From UBA7672 sp036733305 (GTDB lineage: Bacteria > Pseudomonadota > Alphaproteobacteria > Caulobacterales > Hyphomonadaceae): a stretch of DNA of 55,344 nucleotides. The DNA lies in contig DAINAT010000010.1 in assembly GCA_036733305.1 (NCBI GenBank), forward strand, positions 1 through 55,344, given 5' to 3'. Within the stretch, counting starts at the first letter, position 1. Each line of letters begins with the position of its first letter. Under the pieces are notes generated by a model. The model saw only the letters and a list, made by a program, of their open reading frames with translations, was not told the origin of the DNA and did not search any database. Made by a program: the position numbers and the translations under genes. Below, piece by piece: positions 8,643 to 17,337 of the stretch.

Positions 8643-10691
8643 ATGAGAATGAAACTGCTTCTAGCTGCTTCGGCGGCTGCTCTCCTTGCTGCCTGTTCCC
8701 CCGAAACACCTGCGCCGACACCTGTCGCGGAAGCGCCGAAAGCTGCGATCGGCGCGTTCGGCCTCGACACGGCCGCGATCGACAAGGCGGTGAAGCCGGG
8801 CGACGATTTCTACAAATACGTGAACGGCACATGGCTCTCGACGTTCAAGATTCCGGCCGACAAGACGCGCTTTGGCACGTTCGACGTGCTGCGCGACAAG
8901 TCTGAATCGGATGTCCGGACGATCCTGGAAGAGCTGACCAAGACGACGCCGGCCGCAGGCACTGTGCAGGCCAAAGTGCTCGACCTGTACAATTCCTGGA
9001 TGGACGAAGCAGCGGTCGAAGCGCGCGGTATCGAGCCTCTGAAGGCTGATCTGGACGCCATCGCGGCTGCAAAGACGAAGACCGATATCGTCAAACTGAT
9101 GGGCAACATCAACTATTCCGGCCCGATCGGCATCTACATCTCACCCGACCCTGTCGACCCGACCAAGTACACGGTGAATGTGACGCAAACTGGCCTCGGC
9201 ATGCCGAACCGCGACTTCTACCTCGACAAGGGCGAACGCTTCGTTGGCTATCGCACGGCTTACAAAGCCTATGTCACGAAGATCCTCGAACTGATCGGCG
9301 ACGCGGATGCTGCAAAGTCGGCTGACGCTGTGATCGCGCTTGAAACCAAGCTGGCGACTGTTCACTGGGCGCCGGAGAAACAGCGCGACGTGCAGGCGAC
9401 CAACAACCCGGTCGACCGTGCGGGCCTCAAGAAAATGATTCCCGCCGTCGAATGGGATGTGATGCTGGAGGGTCTTGGCCTCGGCGCGCAACAGAACTTC
9501 GTCGTCAACGAGACGACGGCGCTGCGCGATGGCGCGAAGCTGCTGGATACGCAGTCCGTTGACACCTGGAAGAAGTACCTCGCCTTCCATATCGCGAACG
9601 ATTCCGCGACGACGCTGCCGAAAGCGTTCGACGATGCGAACTTCGCTTTCTACCGCAAGGCGCTGGCCGGACAAGAATCGCAGCGCGACCGCTGGAAGCG
9701 CGGCATGCAACTGCTCGACGGCCTGATCGGTGAAGGCGTTGGCGAACTCTACGTCGCCAAATACTTCCCGCCCGAGTCCAAAGCAAAAATGGATGAGCTG
9801 ATCGCCAACCTGAACAAGGCGATGGGCGAGCGCCTGAAGACACTGACATGGATGGATGAAGCCACCCGCGCGGAAGCTGAGAAGAAGCTTTCAACCTTCG
9901 ATCCGCGCGTAGGCTATCCAGTGAAGTGGCGCGACTACTCGGCCTACACGGTCGAGGCAGGCAAGCTGTTCGAGAACGTGCGCAACGGCCGCAAGTTTGA
10001 ATGGGACCGCGAGGTGAAGCGCCTGGGCGAGCCGGTGGACCGTACCGAGTGGGGCATGAACCCGCAGACGGTGAATGCCTACTATGATCCCTCCAAGAAC
10101 CAGATCACTTTCCCGGCCGGCATTCTGCAGCCGCCTTTCTTCGATGCAAACGCTGATCCGGCAATCAACTACGGTGCCATCGGCGCGGTGATCGGTCACG
10201 AGATGGGCCATGGCTTCGATGATCAGGGTTCGGAATACGACGAGATGGGCAAGATCCGGAACTGGTGGACGCCGGAAACGCGCGCCAAATTCAAGGAAGC
10301 GACCACCAAGTTCGGCGCGCAGTACGATGCGTTCTGCCCGCTTGAAGGCCAGTGCGTGAAAGGTGACTTCACCATGGGCGAGAATATCGGCGACCTTGGC
10401 GGCCTGGAGATGGCCTACACCGCCTACCATCTATCGCTGGGCGGCAAGGAAGCTCCGGTGATCGACGGCTTCACGGGCGACCAGCGCTTCTTCATGGCGC
10501 ATGCGCAAGTGTGGCGCACGGTGATCCGTGATGATGCTCTCGTGAACCAGATGCGGACCGACCCGCATGCGCCGGGCGCTGCGCGCGGCTCGATCCCCGA
10601 GCGCAACATCGACGCCTGGTACACCGCCTTCGACGTCAAGGAAGGCGACAAGGAGTATATCGCGCCGGATAAGCGCGTACGCATCTGGTAG
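8643..10691 (+). CDS. M13 family metallopeptidase lipoprotein (neprilysin/PepO-like), copy 1
   Basis: 682-residue zinc endopeptidase. A lipoprotein signal ends LLAAC (Cys18), so the enzyme is probably anchored in the periplasm or outer membrane. The N-terminal M13 domain starts DDFYKYVNGTWLS; the catalytic domain has zinc ligands in VIGHEMGHGFDDQGSEYD (HExxH near residue 518), the third ligand in GENIGDLGG near 578, and NxxY/ITFPAGILQPPFF typical of the family. C-terminus KRVRIW resembles the conserved terminal W of M13 enzymes. GAGGTGA stands 6 nt before the ATG. A terminator follows, then a paralogue on the same strand. Family members cleave peptides of limited size; substrate here unknown. 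Confidence 0.95.
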   Translation: MRMKLLLAASAAALLAACSPETPAPTPVAEAPKAAIGAFGLDTAAIDKAVKPGDDFYKYVNGTWLSTFKIPADKTRFGTFDVLRDKSESDVRTILEELTKTTPAAGTVQAKVLDLYNSWMDEAAVEARGIEPLKADLDAIAAAKTKTDIVKLMGNINYSGPIGIYISPDPVDPTKYTVNVTQTGLGMPNRDFYLDKGERFVGYRTAYKAYVTKILELIGDADAAKSADAVIALETKLATVHWAPEKQRDVQATNNPVDRAGLKKMIPAVEWDVMLEGLGLGAQQNFVVNETTALRDGAKLLDTQSVDTWKKYLAFHIANDSATTLPKAFDDANFAFYRKALAGQESQRDRWKRGMQLLDGLIGEGVGELYVAKYFPPESKAKMDELIANLNKAMGERLKTLTWMDEATRAEAEKKLSTFDPRVGYPVKWRDYSAYTVEAGKLFENVRNGRKFEWDREVKRLGEPVDRTEWGMNPQTVNAYYDPSKNQITFPAGILQPPFFDANADPAINYGAIGAVIGHEMGHGFDDQGSEYDEMGKIRNWWTPETRAKFKEATTKFGAQYDAFCPLEGQCVKGDFTMGENIGDLGGLEMAYTAYHLSLGGKEAPVIDGFTGDQRFFMAHAQVWRTVIRDDALVNQMRTDPHAPGAARGSIPERNIDAWYTAFDVKEGDKEYIAPDKRVRIW

Positions 10692-10724
10692 GCGCCTACC
10701 CCACTTAACGCTTGTGATTGAGGA

Positions 10725-10754
10725 GCCCGCGGCTGGAAACAGCCGCGGGCTTTT
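10725..10754 (+). terminator. Rho-independent terminator between the two M13 genes
   Basis: Perfect 10-bp stem GCCCGCGGCT/AGCCGCGGGC around a GGAAAC loop, followed by TTTT. It separates the tandem peptidase genes into two units, unless it attenuates only partly. Confidence 0.85.
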
Positions 10755-10848
10755 CCGTTCGACGTCTCCCTCTCTTCTGGACAGAGTTGCATGCTTGACT
10801 TCGCGAGACCGTGCGCAAGACTCGGGACGAAACGCGCGAGGATTGCTT

Positions 10849-12951
10849 TTGGCAGCTAGCCTGCTCAACCGCCTGATCACGGCGACTATCGCCGCTTCGA
10901 TAGTGCTCGCTGGTTGCAGCGCGCCGCCCGTCAGCGAGAATGCCTCTTCGCGCCCCTCGTCCGACGTGGCGCAGCTGCTGCCGGAGCAGGATCAGCTGCT
11001 GCCGCGGCCGCCGCGGCTGAAGTCGAATGAACCAGCAGACACGGACAAGACTGCGGCGGGGCAGGACTTCTACAACTATGTGAATAGTGACTGGCTGTCG
11101 TCGTATCAGATGCCGCCGGACAAGTTGTCCATCGGCATGGCCGAAGAGCTGACGGAGAAAGCCGACGCGGACGTGCGGACGATGATCGAGGGGTTCACAG
11201 CTTCAAAGGCTGCGGCGGGTACGCTCCAACGCAAGATCGCCGACATGTATAGCTCCGCTATGAATGAGGCGACGATCGAGGCGCGCGGGATTGCGCCGCT
11301 GCAGCCTTTTCTGGACCGCATTCGCGCCATCAAAACTCGCGATGATCTCGTCAGCCTGATGGGCGTGATCGGATACAACTCGCCGATCGGCATCAGCGTG
11401 GCGCCTAGCCCGGCAGATCCGGATTCGAATGCCGTATGGTTGTCGCAAGCGGGGCTAGGGATACCGCATCGCGGCTATTACATCTCGGCCGGGATCGAGG
11501 ATGAATCAACGCGGCTGGCGTATCGCGTGCACGTCATCAACGTGCTGCGGTTGATCGGGAAGGCGAACCCGGAAGACGGCGCGCTGCGGATCTTCAACCT
11601 CGAACGCAAGATTGCGCTGGCGCATACCGACGAGGACCGGTCGATCAGCGCCGAAGACGCGCTGCGCTCCATGTCATTCAGCGACCTCAAGAAGTATGCG
11701 CCGGAATTCAGGTGGGATCTGTTCCTCAAATCTGCAGGCTTTACCCAAGCTGATCGTTTCGTGGTGACAGACCAGACGGCGGTGGCGGACCTGGTGAAGC
11801 TGGTGCCGAAGGAGTCGCTCGACGATTGGAAGCTCTGGATGGAGTTTCACTTCACCGACATGATGAGCGAGTACCTGCCGAAAGCTTTCGCTGACAGCTA
11901 TTTCGCGTTCTTCTCGAAGCGGCTGACGGGCCTGGAAGAGAGGCCGCAACGGTGGCAGTGGGCGGTCGGCATCGTGAACAACTATCTCGGCGAAGGCGTC
12001 GGTGAGCTGTATGTGGCGAAGCACTTCCCGGCGAACTACAAGGCCGACATAAATGCGGTCGTCGACAACATCCGCAAAGCTTTCGCGACGCGACTGGAAG
12101 CGCTCGACTGGATGGACAAGGACACGCGAGCCGCTGCGCTCGCCAAGCTGCAAGCGTTGAAGTCGCAAATTGGCCATCCGGATACGTGGAAAGATTATTC
12201 CGGGTTGAAGATCGAAAGCGGCAAGCTGTTCGAGAACATCTATTCGGGCTTCGAGTATGTGTGGGACGAGCAGCGAGAAGACATGCATCGCGCGGTGGAT
12301 CGCGAGCGTTGGCCGACGCCGGCGCACGTTGTGAATGCTTTCTACAATCCGCTGGCCAACACCTTCACCATGCCGGCGGGCATCCTGCAGCCGCCCTATT
12401 TCGATCCGGAGGGTGATCCGGCGGCGAACTATGGCGGGATCGGCGCCGTGATTGGCCACGAAATGAGCCATGGTTTCGACGACCGGGGGCGGCAGTTCGA
12501 CGCTACCGGGCGCACGCGCAACTGGTGGACGGCGGAAACGGATGCTCGTTTCCGGGAGAAATCGGAGGAGCTGGTCGAGCAATACGATGCGTATTGTCCG
12601 TGGGCGACTGTCTGTGTGAACGGGCTAGGGACGCTGGGCGAGAATATCGGCGATCTGGCCGGCGTGGAGATTGCCTATGCGGCTTATCACTTGTCGCTGG
12701 GGGGCAAGCCTTCGCCGGTGGTGGGCGGGCTGACGGGCGATCAGCGGTTCTTCATTGCCTATGCGCGCTCATATCGTGGCAAGGTTCGGGAAGAGCTGGC
12801 GCGGGCAATGCTGGATGGTGATCCTCATGCGCCGAACCGCTATCGGGTAAATGGCGTCGTGCGGAATATGGACGCCTGGTACACCGCGTTTGGGATCGGT
12901 CCCGGTGATGCGATGTATCTCCCGCCTAAAGAGCGCGTGAGGCTTTGGTAA
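10849..12951 (+). CDS. M13 family metallopeptidase lipoprotein, copy 2
   Basis: About 700 residues, paralogous to the gene just upstream: NDFYNYVNSDWLSSYQ-like opening, HExxH in VIGHEMSHGFDDRGRQFD near residue 537, GENIGDLAG and the same KERVRLW terminus. The start is probably the TTG at 10849: GAGGA at 10838-10842 is 6 nt away, and the product then opens with a lipoprotein signal ending VLAGC. The open frame extends upstream to 10567, but that part overlaps copy 1 and the terminator and carries no domain. A TTG at 10795 is a weaker alternative. The linker between Cys and domain (QLLPEQDQLLPRPPRLK) is longer than in copy 1. Tandem duplication with divergence of the lipoprotein region suggests different substrates or expression. 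Confidence 0.92.
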   Translation: MAASLLNRLITATIAASIVLAGCSAPPVSENASSRPSSDVAQLLPEQDQLLPRPPRLKSNEPADTDKTAAGQDFYNYVNSDWLSSYQMPPDKLSIGMAEELTEKADADVRTMIEGFTASKAAAGTLQRKIADMYSSAMNEATIEARGIAPLQPFLDRIRAIKTRDDLVSLMGVIGYNSPIGISVAPSPADPDSNAVWLSQAGLGIPHRGYYISAGIEDESTRLAYRVHVINVLRLIGKANPEDGALRIFNLERKIALAHTDEDRSISAEDALRSMSFSDLKKYAPEFRWDLFLKSAGFTQADRFVVTDQTAVADLVKLVPKESLDDWKLWMEFHFTDMMSEYLPKAFADSYFAFFSKRLTGLEERPQRWQWAVGIVNNYLGEGVGELYVAKHFPANYKADINAVVDNIRKAFATRLEALDWMDKDTRAAALAKLQALKSQIGHPDTWKDYSGLKIESGKLFENIYSGFEYVWDEQREDMHRAVDRERWPTPAHVVNAFYNPLANTFTMPAGILQPPYFDPEGDPAANYGGIGAVIGHEMSHGFDDRGRQFDATGRTRNWWTAETDARFREKSEELVEQYDAYCPWATVCVNGLGTLGENIGDLAGVEIAYAAYHLSLGGKPSPVVGGLTGDQRFFIAYARSYRGKVREELARAMLDGDPHAPNRYRVNGVVRNMDAWYTAFGIGPGDAMYLPPKERVRLW

Positions 12952-13003
12952 ACACGGCAACAATCCGGTTTTCCTGAAGGCGGCGGACTGCTAGAGCGCG
13001 GCG

Positions 13004-13987
13004 ATGCCGCTGCCGGATTCAACCCGCTATGCCAAGGACGCCGCCGAAGCGATCGGCGCAGCGTTTGAAGATCTCGATCAGGGCGCCGGCTATCTTTTCC
13101 GGATTTCGAAGGGCGAGCGCTTTGTGCTGGGTGGCGGCGGCAATGTCTGCACTTACCCGGTGAACAGCGCGGCGGCCTACACCATCTCGCGCGACAAGGC
13201 GCACACGAAGGCTGTGCTGATATCGCGCGGCATTCCAGTGATCCCCGGTGGACTGTTCTTTGCGCAGACCCGCAGAGCAGCCTTGCGCGGGCCGGGGCGT
13301 GAAGCAGCCGATGCGGCGACGTTCGCCGGCGCGCTAGGCTATCCGGTGTTCTGCAAGCCGAACCTTGGATCGCGTGGGACATTCGCGGAAATCGTGCGCA
13401 ATGAGACGGCACTCAAAGATTACATCTCGCGTGTAGCCTTGGACTTCGAGGCGTTCCTGATTGAGCCAATGTTGCGTGGCGCCGAGCATCGTGTGCTGGT
13501 GCAGGATGACGAACCGGTTTTCCATTCGACCAAGTCGGAGCCGGCGCTGGTCGGAGATGGTCGGGCAAGTCTCGGTGACCTGCTGGAGGCATTGAATGAG
13601 CGCGTGACGGCCGAGGGTGTATCTGCCCTGCCCGCATCAGTGCTGGGCGAACAACAGGCACGCGTGCCGGCGGCGGGTGAGCGCGTGACACTGATGGGAC
13701 GCCGCAATCTGAGCGCTGCAGGCAATGTGGAGCGCGTGTCCGAGAATGTGCCGGCGGTACTGGGAGCGCTTGCGGTGCGGGCGGTGAAAGCGCTTGGATT
13801 GCGAATTGGCGCGGTCGATCTGTTCGATCTGTCGGTGGCGGGAGACTATTCAGACCTGGTGGTCATCGAGGCGAACGGCAATCCGGGCCTCAAGACACTG
13901 GAGAATGCCGGGCGGATGGATTTGGTGCGACGCATCTGGACAAGAATGCTGAACGAGTGCCTGAGTACGGGAAACACGAGAAGCTGA
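13004..13987 (+). CDS. ATP-grasp ligase resembling the N-terminal half of cyanophycin synthetase
   Basis: 327 residues. ATP-grasp features: lid/subdomain A with SRDKAHTKAVLISRGIPVIPGG, then YPVFCKPNLGSRGTFAEIV (nucleotide-binding Lys and small-residue loop), FEAFLIEPMLRGAEHRVLVQDDEPV, and a C-terminal VIEANGNPGLKTL with the Mg-binding Glu/Asn pair. The segment LVGDGRASLGDLLEALN closely recalls the VVGDG...I.EL pattern of the CphA ATP-grasp domain, and the early part resembles CphA/GshB. The stop overlaps the start of a Mur-ligase gene (TGATG), so the two are translationally coupled. CphA fuses exactly these two domain types, hence the reading as a split amino-acid/peptide ligase. Lies 52 nt after the M13 gene, probably in one transcript. 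Substrate unknown. Confidence 0.75.
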   Translation: MPLPDSTRYAKDAAEAIGAAFEDLDQGAGYLFRISKGERFVLGGGGNVCTYPVNSAAAYTISRDKAHTKAVLISRGIPVIPGGLFFAQTRRAALRGPGREAADAATFAGALGYPVFCKPNLGSRGTFAEIVRNETALKDYISRVALDFEAFLIEPMLRGAEHRVLVQDDEPVFHSTKSEPALVGDGRASLGDLLEALNERVTAEGVSALPASVLGEQQARVPAAGERVTLMGRRNLSAAGNVERVSENVPAVLGALAVRAVKALGLRIGAVDLFDLSVAGDYSDLVVIEANGNPGLKTLENAGRMDLVRRIWTRMLNECLSTGNTRS

Positions 13988-15297
13988 TGTTTGGCCTCCC
14001 CAAGTTCGGCGACGGCATTGGCCTACACCGCGTCGAGCGTTTCCTTCAGGCCCACCGGATCGACCGGCCCGCACTCGCGCGCCGTTCCATTGCTGTGACT
14101 GGCACGAACGGCAAGGGATCAACCGCGCGCTTTATCACGTCGGCCATTGAGGCGGCGGGGATGCGCGTGGGGTGTTTCACCTCGCCTCACCTGTTCGACG
14201 TGCGTGAGCGCTTCATGATCGGCGACGACATGATCCCGCAGGCGGACTTTGATCGTCACGCACAAACTGTCCTGGCCTTCGCGAACGCGCTGCCAGCCGG
14301 CGACCGCATGGGATCGTTCGAATTCCTGTTCCTTGTGGCGATCCTGTGGTTCCAAGAGACAAAGCCCGACGCGATCGTGTGGGAGGCTGGCATCGGCGGT
14401 CGTTATGATCCGGTGCGCTGCGTATGCGCCAGCATTTCTGCGCTGACCTCGATCGAGCTTGAACACACCGAACTGCTTGGCGCGACCGAGGAACTCATTG
14501 CCTACGACAAGACCGATGCAGTGGCGCCAGGCGGCATTGTGATCCTGTCGCCGTCGATCAACGAAGGCCTCGCCATCCGGGTCGCCGCCTACGCCAGCCT
14601 CTCCGGCAAGGCCACACTGCCTGCTCTCGCCAGCCGCCGCGTTGGTCCGGTCGTCAACACACCCAAGGGCGCGCGGTTCACTTATGGCTTCACAGCCGCA
14701 CCGCCCGAAGCGGATTTTCCTGTCCGCCTGCGTCTCGCCGGTCAGCACCAGGTCGACAATGCCGTCACCGGCCTGCGCGCCGCTGAAGCATGGCTTGGCC
14801 TGCGACCTGAAGACAATGCCGAGCGCCACTTCGCCATGCTGACAGCACTAGGCCGCACACGCTGGCCGGGTCGACTGGAAAAGGTGGCGATGGCGCCGGA
14901 TCTCTGGATCGATGTGGGCCACACACCAAAGGCGCTGGAAGCCGTGACGCGCACCTTCCTTGAGTTCAGTCCACGCGAGAAGACGCTCGTGGTATTCGGC
15001 GTTTCAGGCTCAAAGGAAGTCGCAGGCATTGCGGAGGCAGTGGCGGCGCGGTTCGATCACTTCATTCTCACCCGCGCGCACAAGGCCGGCGCTGATGTAG
15101 CTTTATTTGAAGGTATCTTCCGCAAGCACGCGAGCGATGTGGTTGTGGCTGCAGATACAACCGAGGCTGCGCGAATCGCGAAGGAGCGCGCGCAACACGA
15201 AGGGCTGTCGGTCGTGGCGTTGGGCGGCCTGTTCCTATCAGCTGAGATTCAGCGCGCCTGGAATGGCGGCGATCCGAAGCAGCTGGAGTTCCTGTAG
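13987..15297 (+). CDS. Mur-ligase family protein, FolC-like
   Basis: 436 residues from the ATG at 13987, which shares a base with the ATP-grasp stop and has GAGAAG just upstream. The P-loop SIAVTGTNGKGSTARF, then FTSPHLFDVRERFMIGDD and the lysine in LIAYDKTDAVAPGG follow folylpolyglutamate synthase layout; the C-terminal domain begins RWPGRLEKVA. The usual FolC motif DGAHNP is replaced by DVGHTPKAL, closer to the DYGHNP of cyanophycin synthetase and other Mur ligases. It may therefore not be the housekeeping FolC. Mur ligases activate a carboxylate as acyl phosphate and join it to an amino group; the ATP-grasp partner uses the same chemistry. Housekeeping folC is commonly beside accD, which is absent here. 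Confidence 0.8.
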   Translation: MFGLPKFGDGIGLHRVERFLQAHRIDRPALARRSIAVTGTNGKGSTARFITSAIEAAGMRVGCFTSPHLFDVRERFMIGDDMIPQADFDRHAQTVLAFANALPAGDRMGSFEFLFLVAILWFQETKPDAIVWEAGIGGRYDPVRCVCASISALTSIELEHTELLGATEELIAYDKTDAVAPGGIVILSPSINEGLAIRVAAYASLSGKATLPALASRRVGPVVNTPKGARFTYGFTAAPPEADFPVRLRLAGQHQVDNAVTGLRAAEAWLGLRPEDNAERHFAMLTALGRTRWPGRLEKVAMAPDLWIDVGHTPKALEAVTRTFLEFSPREKTLVVFGVSGSKEVAGIAEAVAARFDHFILTRAHKAGADVALFEGIFRKHASDVVVAADTTEAARIAKERAQHEGLSVVALGGLFLSAEIQRAWNGGDPKQLEFL

Positions 15298-15408
15298 TTA
15301 GAGGGTTTGGGCTGCCCCGCTCGAGCGCACCTTCGATCGCGCAGGCAACACCGGCATCAACATGATTTCGGCTACTGAGCGTTCCACCAACAGAACTAGC
15401 AGCCGCGG

Positions 15409-16500
15409 TTAATCGGAGGCTTGGGGACGCTTCCGCGGCGGCTTCAGTTGGCCGCCGTCCAGAGCATCGTCTTCTCCCTGAAAAAGTTTGCGGACATTGA
15501 TTGTTGAACGGTTTCCGAGGTGCCGGACACTCGACTGCAGCCAGTTTTCAGCCGCTTCGCGCCCGCGGGAAAACAGCATCTCGATAAACTCAGGTTCAAC
15601 ATTCAGCTTCGACGACGCCCCCAGTTCCGACAGGGCTTTTTCGTCGGCGATGGCATGCATCAGCATGCGGCGGTAACCGGTTCCCTCAAGGCGTCCCGCC
15701 TCAATGAGACGCGCCACGAAATCGACCGACCGGAGGTCACGCAGCAGAGGCGCGTTGAACGTGATCTCGTTGACCCGATTGATGATATCGCGTGCGGTCT
15801 TGGGCGCGCCTGGACGACGGACCGGATTGATCTGCACCAGGACCACATCGTCCGACGCGCAACTCTCGAACAATGGCCACAGGGGCGGGTTGCCTGAAAA
15901 GCCTCCATCCCAATAGGGGACGCCGTCAATCTCAACGGCCTGAAACAGCCACGGCAGGCAGGCCGATGCCATGAGGTGATCGGCAGTGATCTGCTTCTTG
16001 TCCCAGACCTGAGCGCGGCCGGTTTCGACATTGGTGGCGGAGATGAAAACCTTCACCTTCGATTTGCGCAGATGATCGAAATCGACCAGCTTCGCGACGA
16101 GGTCCTTGAGCGGATTGATATTAAATGGGTTGAGATCGTACGGGCTCGCAAGGCGGGTTACGAGATCAAACATCACGTAGAGGGGCGACGAATCGAGGCC
16201 CCAGCCGCCCATCATGACTTCGATGGGAGAGCGGCGCAGCGGGCTGTTGCGAGCCTCGTTGAGGACCCCCTCCCAGAATTTGCGCAGGCTCACGCGCGCT
16301 TCATCGCGATCGCCGGCGTGATAGCCAGCGGCAAGCGCAACTGCGTTCATCGCGCCAGCAGACGCGCCGGTTATCGCTTCGATATCGACACGTGGATCTT
16401 CAAGCAGGCGATCGAGCACGCCCCAGGAGAAGGCGCCGTGAGCTCCGCCGCCCTGCAAGGCGACGTTGATCAGTTTCGGTTCTACGCGCGAAGTCGCCAT
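15409..16500 (-). CDS. Patatin-like phospholipase
   Basis: 363 residues. Ser-Asp dyad hydrolase: oxyanion loop ALQGGGAHGAFSWG (about 15-27), nucleophile Ser47 in GASAG, and catalytic Asp in YWDGGFSGNPPLWPLFE. The C-terminal part (INRVNEITFNAPLLRDLRSVDFVARLI) is that of the DUF3734-bearing patatins seen in many alphaproteobacteria. The start at 16500 is chosen because AAGGGA lies upstream and the domain follows directly; a longer frame to 16551 overlaps murI. Last gene of the aguA-aguB-murI unit, 40 nt after murI. Likely cytoplasmic or membrane-peripheral acyl hydrolase; substrate unknown. Confidence 0.9.
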   Translation of the reverse strand: MATSRVEPKLINVALQGGGAHGAFSWGVLDRLLEDPRVDIEAITGASAGAMNAVALAAGYHAGDRDEARVSLRKFWEGVLNEARNSPLRRSPIEVMMGGWGLDSSPLYVMFDLVTRLASPYDLNPFNINPLKDLVAKLVDFDHLRKSKVKVFISATNVETGRAQVWDKKQITADHLMASACLPWLFQAVEIDGVPYWDGGFSGNPPLWPLFESCASDDVVLVQINPVRRPGAPKTARDIINRVNEITFNAPLLRDLRSVDFVARLIEAGRLEGTGYRRMLMHAIADEKALSELGASSKLNVEPEFIEMLFSRGREAAENWLQSSVRHLGNRSTINVRKLFQGEDDALDGGQLKPPRKRPQASD

Positions 16501-16540
16501 CGGCTTGAATCCCTTCGTCGCGATTGGGCGGCAGACCAGC

Positions 16541-17329
16541 CTAGACGTCAATCACTTCGATCACGTCATAGCCGAACCGGGTAAATGCGGGCGCCATGGC
16601 TGCCCGGTTCGCGGCGCCGCCCGTTACATAAGCGATGGGCGCCCCCGGAGGACGTGGCGTCTGCGGCGCTACGCGCATCGCCTGGCGTGCAACGGCCTCG
16701 CCTGTGTCGATCAAGCGCACGCCCGCCGGGCACGCAGCGGCAATGGCGTCGCGGATCAGCGGGAAGTGCGTGCAGGCCAACACGACGATGTCGATGCTGG
16801 GGCCGTTGGGCGGATCGAACATCGGTTTCACCGCATAGGTGACCTGTTCCTGATCAATGCCCTGCCCGCGAACGGCTCGCTCGGCTATGTCGACAAGGCC
16901 GGCCGTACCACGGCGAATAACGGTGACGCCCCGCGCGAACTGATGTTCGAGTTCGTCGAGATAGGCGCGGCGGACCGTGCCTGGCGTCGCCAGAATGCCG
17001 ATGACGCCGGTCCTGGTCTGCTCGGCCGCGGGCTTGATGGCCGGCACCGTGCCGACGACTGGCACGCTCACCTGCGCGCGGATATCCGCGAGGGAAAGGG
17101 TCGAGGCAGTGTTGCAGGCAATGACCAGCACATCGGGCTTCGCAACCTCGACAAGCCGCGCGCAGAGGCGTGGCAGGCGCTCACGCAGTTCCTCATCGGT
17201 TTTGACGCCGTAGGGAAAGAATCCGCTATCTGCGGCGTAGTCCACGACCCAGTCGGCTGCGGCCCGGCGCAATTCGCTTGCAATGGTAAGTCCGCCGACG
17301 CCCGAGTCGAAGACAAGCGCGCGGGTCAT
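16541..17329 (-). CDS. murI: Glutamate racemase
   Basis: 262 residues. Interconverts L- and D-glutamate for peptidoglycan, in the cytoplasm, using two catalytic cysteines: Cys72 in ACNTAST and Cys186 in ACTHFP, with the N-terminal FDSGVGGLT carrying the conserved Asp8. Motif positions and length are as in bacterial MurI. It starts 8 nt after the aguB stop with only a weak ribosome site, so translation is probably coupled. Pairing with polyamine genes is unusual but gives a nitrogen/glutamate theme; it may be the sole D-Glu source of the organism. Confidence 0.93.
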   Translation of the reverse strand: MTRALVFDSGVGGLTIASELRRAAADWVVDYAADSGFFPYGVKTDEELRERLPRLCARLVEVAKPDVLVIACNTASTLSLADIRAQVSVPVVGTVPAIKPAAEQTRTGVIGILATPGTVRRAYLDELEHQFARGVTVIRRGTAGLVDIAERAVRGQGIDQEQVTYAVKPMFDPPNGPSIDIVVLACTHFPLIRDAIAAACPAGVRLIDTGEAVARQAMRVAPQTPRPPGAPIAYVTGGAANRAAMAPAFTRFGYDVIEVIDV

Positions 17330-17337
17330 GGGCTGGT

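Noticed and set aside
11674..12582. 302-codon minus-strand frame inside the second M13 peptidase
   Set aside because: Shadow frame; the sense strand carries the full peptidase motifs.
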